Part shown: piece after piece, positions 43,372 through 46,465 of the stretch | Numbering within the stretch: the first letter of the stretch is position 1 | How the letters are laid out: every line of letters starts with the position of its first letter | Source: an uncultured Clostridium sp. | GTDB taxonomy: Bacteria > Bacillota > Clostridia > Clostridiales > Clostridiaceae | Reading direction: 5' to 3' | DNA: 46,465 nucleotides | Assembly (NCBI GenBank): GCA_902785295.1 | Contig: CACZYK010000008.1 | Location: 1 to 46,465, forward strand | The notes under the pieces: generated by a model | Seen by the model: only the letters and a program-made list of their open reading frames with translations | The model's database searches: none | Told to the model about the DNA's origin: nothing | Made by a program: the position numbers and the translations under genes

Positions 43372-43866
43372 ATGAATAGAAGAGATAAAGATAATTATTA
43401 TTTAGATATTGCAGAAACTGTATCAGAAAGAGGAACATGCATTAGAAGAAATTATGGCTCTATAATAGTAAAAAATGATGAGATTATTTCTACTGGATAT
43501 ACAGGAGCACCAAGAGGAAGACAAAATTGTATTGATAGAAAAGTTTGTATAAGAGAAGAATTAAAAGTAGCAAGGGGAACTCATTACGAGTTATGTAGAA
43601 GTGTACATAGTGAAGCAAATGCAATAATAAGTGCATCAAGAAGAGATATGATAGGTGCAACTTTATATTTAGTTGGAAAAGATGCAAAAACAAAAGAATA
43701 TGTTCAAAATGCTAATTCTTGTTCAATGTGCAAAAGAATGATAATAAATTCAGGAATAGAAAAAGTTGTTATAAGAGATAGTAAAAATGAGTATAGAACA
43801 ATATATGTAAAAAGCTGGATTGAAGAAGATGATTCTATAATGATGGTAAAGGAATTAGGCTATTAA
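43372..43866 (+). CDS. comEB: dCMP deaminase (ComEB family)
   Basis: A 164-residue zinc-dependent deoxycytidylate deaminase converting dCMP to dUMP for dTTP supply. The zinc/catalytic motifs are HSEANAI (His and catalytic Glu) and CSMCKRMI (two Cys). CIRRNYGSIIVKNDEIISTGY and GAPRG are family segments. It follows the upp terminator, and TTGGAGGA precedes the ATG. It is 16 bases before the epimerase gene. Confidence 0.92.
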   Translation: MNRRDKDNYYLDIAETVSERGTCIRRNYGSIIVKNDEIISTGYTGAPRGRQNCIDRKVCIREELKVARGTHYELCRSVHSEANAIISASRRDMIGATLYLVGKDAKTKEYVQNANSCSMCKRMIINSGIEKVVIRDSKNEYRTIYVKSWIEEDDSIMMVKELGY

Positions 43867-43882
43867 ACAAGGAGGAAAAACT

Positions 43883-45028
43883 TTGAAGAAAATTATAACT
43901 ATATTTGGAACAAGACCAGAGGCTATAAAAATGGCTCCATTAGTAAAGGAATTAGAAAAAAGAGAAGGTATTGAATCAAAAATATGTGTAACTGCACAAC
44001 ATAGAGAAATGTTAGACCAGGTTCTAGAGTTATTTGATATAAAGCCTGATTTTGACTTAAACATTATGAAAACAAAACAAAGTTTAACTGGAATTACAAA
44101 TAGAATTTTAGAAGGTCTTGAAACTATATTTAAAGAAGAAAAACCAGATATGATATTAGTACATGGAGATACAACTACTACATTTTCAAGTGCTTTAGCA
44201 GCATATTATCAACAAATTAAAGTAGGGCATGTAGAGGCAGGTTTAAGAACTTTTGATAAATATTTTCCTTTTCCAGAAGAAATGAATAGAAAACTTACAG
44301 GGGCAATTGCAGACCTTCATTTTTCACCTACAAAGGGAGCAAAAAATAATTTACTTAGAGAAGGAATAGATGAAAGTAGTATTTACATAACTGGAAATAC
44401 TGTAATTGATGCAATGCTTCATACAGTTGAAGATGATTATGTTTTTGAAAATGAAGAATTAAATAAAATAGATTTTAAAAATAAAAAAGTAATAATGATA
44501 ACAGCACATAGAAGAGAAAACTGGGGAGAAGGAATATCGAATATATGTGAAGCACTAAATCAAATAGTAAATGAAAATAAAGATGTAGAGCTTGTATATT
44601 TAGTTCACTTAAATCCAATTGTTAAGGATATGGTTTATGAAAAATTAGGCAACAAAGAGAGAATACATTTATTAAATCCATTAGATACAAAGGAAACTCA
44701 TAATTTAATGAATAAATGTTTTATGGTAATGACAGATTCAGGTGGATTACAAGAAGAAGCACCTCATTTAGGAAAACCAGTATTAGTATTAAGAGATGTT
44801 ACTGAAAGACCTGAGGCAGTTGAATATGGAACTGTAAAATTAGTTGGAACAAATAAAGAAAAGATAATTGATGAAGCAAATATATTAATAAATAGTAAAG
44901 AAGCATATGAAAAGATGAGTAAAGCAGTAAATCCATATGGAGATGGAAAGGCATCTGAAAGAATATGTGATGCAATAATGAAATATTTAAATTTAAGTAA
45001 AAAAGAGGTTGAAGAATTTAACAGATAA
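43883..45028 (+). CDS. wecB: UDP-N-acetylglucosamine 2-epimerase (non-hydrolysing)
   Basis: A 381-residue GT-B-fold epimerase making UDP-ManNAc for teichoic-acid linkage units or capsule. IFGTRPEAIKMAPLV is the N-terminal signature. TAQHREMLDQ, VHGDTTTTF, GHVEAGLRT and TDSGGLQEEAP are conserved. Start is TTG 43883 with AAGGAGG in front. It is cotranscribed with the dCMP deaminase gene, with no terminator seen before the thlA promoter. Confidence 0.94.
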   Translation: MKKIITIFGTRPEAIKMAPLVKELEKREGIESKICVTAQHREMLDQVLELFDIKPDFDLNIMKTKQSLTGITNRILEGLETIFKEEKPDMILVHGDTTTTFSSALAAYYQQIKVGHVEAGLRTFDKYFPFPEEMNRKLTGAIADLHFSPTKGAKNNLLREGIDESSIYITGNTVIDAMLHTVEDDYVFENEELNKIDFKNKKVIMITAHRRENWGEGISNICEALNQIVNENKDVELVYLVHLNPIVKDMVYEKLGNKERIHLLNPLDTKETHNLMNKCFMVMTDSGGLQEEAPHLGKPVLVLRDVTERPEAVEYGTVKLVGTNKEKIIDEANILINSKEAYEKMSKAVNPYGDGKASERICDAIMKYLNLSKKEVEEFNR

Positions 45029-45054
45029 CTTTAGGTTCTTTTTGACAAAATCTA

Positions 45055-45082
45055 TTGAAAAAAAACGCATAAATGATATAAT
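45055..45082 (+). promoter_or_regulatory. Sigma-A-type promoter of thlA
   Basis: TTGAAA (45055-45060), a 16-base spacer, TATAAT (45077-45082). A TTGACA further upstream (45042) is too far from this -10. The start site falls at the Rex-type palindrome. Confidence 0.7.
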
Positions 45083-45088
45083 AAAGAT

Positions 45089-45106
45089 ATGTTAATAATT
45101 TAACGA
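45089..45106 (+). promoter_or_regulatory. Rex-type redox operator at the thlA start site
   Basis: ATGTTAATAATTTAACGA: GTTAA-N4-TTAAC is a perfect inverted repeat matching the Rex consensus TTGTTAA-N4-TTAACAA at 12 of 14 defined bases. Rex is the NADH/NAD sensor known to control clostridial thl, ldh and adh genes. Confidence 0.65.
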
Positions 45107-45150
45107 GCAAAAATGATAAATATAGGTCAATATTTAGGAGGTATTTTATA

Positions 45151-46332
45151 ATGAGAGAAGTAGTTATTGCAAGTGCAGCTAGAACAGCACTAGGTTCTTT
45201 TGGTGGATCACTTAAGGATGTTCCAGCAGTGGAATTAGGAGCAATAGTAATTAAGGAAGCTATAAAGAGAGCTGGAATTAAGAATGAACAAGTTGAAGAA
45301 GTAGTAATGGGAAATGTTATTCAAGCAGGTCTTGGACAAAACCCAGCTAGACAAGCAACTTTAAAGGCTGGTTTACCAAACGAAGTTCCAGCAATGACAA
45401 TAAATAAAGTTTGTGGTTCTGGTTTAAGATGCGTAGCTTTAGCAGCTCAAATGATTAAAGCAGGAGATGCTGATATAGTAGTAGCTGGTGGTATGGAAAA
45501 CATGTCAGCTGCACCATATGTATTAAATAAAGCTAGATGGGGACAAAGAATGGGAGATGGAAAGCTAGTAGATGCTATGATTAATGATGCTCTATGGGAT
45601 GCTTTCAACAACTACCACATGGGTGTTACAGCAGAAAACATAGCTAAAGAATGGAATTTATCAAGAGAAGAACAAGATGCTTTCGCAGCAGCTTCTCAAC
45701 AAAAAGCAGAAGCAGCTATAAAGGCTGGAAAGTTCAAGGATGAAATAGTTCCTGTAGTTATACCTCAAAGAAAGGGAGAACCAAAAGTATTTGATACTGA
45801 TGAATTCCCAAGATTCGGAACAACTACTGAAACTTTAGCAAAATTAAAACCAGCATTTATAAAAGATGGTACAGTTACAGCAGGTAATGCTTCAGGAATC
45901 AATGATGGAGCAGCAGCATTTGTTGTAATGAGTGCTGAAAAAGCAGAAGAATTAGGAATTAAGCCAATGGCTAAGATAGTTTCTTATGGTTCTAAGGGAT
46001 TAGATCCAGCAATAATGGGATATGGACCATTCCATGCAACTAAGAAAGCTTTAGAAGTAGCTGGATTAACAGTAGATGATTTAGATCTTATCGAAGCTAA
46101 TGAAGCATTTGCAGCTCAAAGTTTAGCAGTAGCTAAGGATTTAAAATTTGATATGTCAAAGGTTAATGTTAATGGAGGAGCTATAGCACTTGGACATCCT
46201 GTAGGAGCTTCAGGAGCTAGAATTCTTACAACATTACTTTATGAAATGGAAAAGAGAGATGCTAAGAAGGGTCTTGCTACTTTATGTATAGGTGGCGGAA
46301 TGGGAACTGCTCTTATAGTTGAAAGAATTTAA
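45151..46332 (+). CDS. thlA: Acetyl-CoA acetyltransferase (thiolase)
   Basis: A 393-residue biosynthetic thiolase condensing two acetyl-CoA to acetoacetyl-CoA, the first step to butyrate/butanol. The acyl-accepting Cys88 is in [18 protein letters not shown] holds the active-site His and CIGGGMG the second Cys. The start follows TAGGAGGT. It is more codon-biased than its neighbours (frequent GCT/GGT and TTC), as expected for high expression. It is monocistronic with promoter, Rex-type site and terminator. Confidence 0.96.
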   Translation: MREVVIASAARTALGSFGGSLKDVPAVELGAIVIKEAIKRAGIKNEQVEEVVMGNVIQAGLGQNPARQATLKAGLPNEVPAMTINKVCGSGLRCVALAAQMIKAGDADIVVAGGMENMSAAPYVLNKARWGQRMGDGKLVDAMINDALWDAFNNYHMGVTAENIAKEWNLSREEQDAFAAASQQKAEAAIKAGKFKDEIVPVVIPQRKGEPKVFDTDEFPRFGTTTETLAKLKPAFIKDGTVTAGNASGINDGAAAFVVMSAEKAEELGIKPMAKIVSYGSKGLDPAIMGYGPFHATKKALEVAGLTVDDLDLIEANEAFAAQSLAVAKDLKFDMSKVNVNGGAIALGHPVGASGARILTTLLYEMEKRDAKKGLATLCIGGGMGTALIVERI

Positions 46333-46344
46333 TTTTAGATAAAG

Positions 46345-46373
46345 AAGGGAGCTAATTTTTAGCTCCTTTTTTT
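46345..46373 (+). terminator. thlA terminator
   Basis: GGAGCTAA (46348-46355) pairs with TTAGCTCC (46359-46366), extended outward by AAG/TTT pairs, then T7. The last 90 bases of the window show no further feature. Confidence 0.88.
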
Positions 46374-46465
46374 AATGTATAGGAAAGTATAAAATTTTTT
46401 GTAATTGAAATATAGATTATATCTAGCTTTTAGCTTTATTATATGGTAAATTAGTTAATCATATA

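Overview
The window is strongly AT-rich. It carries an endospore-former gene set (yabG, veg, sipL, spoIIR, CotS-type kinases) together with clostridial housekeeping genes (thiolase, Rho, TsaD, PrmC/PrfA, Sua5). This fits a Firmicute of Clostridium sensu stricto, close in content to C. perfringens, but the species cannot be fixed from the sequence alone.

Layout. 1-233: 3' tail of a 23S rRNA gene, then tRNA-Asn with no 5S gene between, then a terminator. 254-3936: cytosolic parvulin, HAD phosphatase, a tiny membrane-protein ORF, tRNA-Pro, and a secreted coiled-coil NlpC/P60 wall hydrolase. 4142-7730: response regulator, histidine kinase and lipoprotein in one overlapping operon, followed by the TldD/TldE protease pair (7741-10479). 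10549-12094: YedF and a FAD oxidoreductase. 12087-13281 (minus): an SGNH hydrolase and a RusA-like protein with a Zn-finger tail. 13426-17480: tsaD, a membrane-anchored alpha/beta-hydrolase-fold protein that has lost its nucleophile, an HtrA protease, and a Cys-rich protein behind a sigma-K-type promoter.

17731-33204 is a spore-formation block. It has two divergent GT4 / CotS-kinase modules (CotSA/CotS-like) that look duplicated, an extra CotS paralogue and an unrecognised protein. After these come yabG, veg, sipL, the cyanophycin pair cphB-cphA, ispE and spoIIR. Promoter-like sequences fit the developmental order: a sigma-F type before spoIIR and sigma-K types before yabG and the Cys-rich protein.

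33341-46332 is mostly housekeeping: a PP-loop ATPase, DUF1934, rho, rpmE (minus), tdk, DUF1385, prmC, prfA, a small membrane protein, a split sua5, rpiB, upp, a dCMP deaminase, UDP-GlcNAc 2-epimerase, and thlA with a Rex-type operator at its start site.

The most interesting items are these: sua5 is split at a correctly phased TTTAAAC slippery heptamer with a Shine-Dalgarno-like AAGGA upstream; a family of palindromic intergenic repeats recurs at 3' ends of genes; very short leader ORFs precede the NlpC/P60 gene, yabG and possibly veg; the hydrolase downstream of tsaD is probably a pseudoenzyme; and the RusA homologue lacks one catalytic Asp. All coordinates, motifs and pairings were read by eye. 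No database search or folding program was run.
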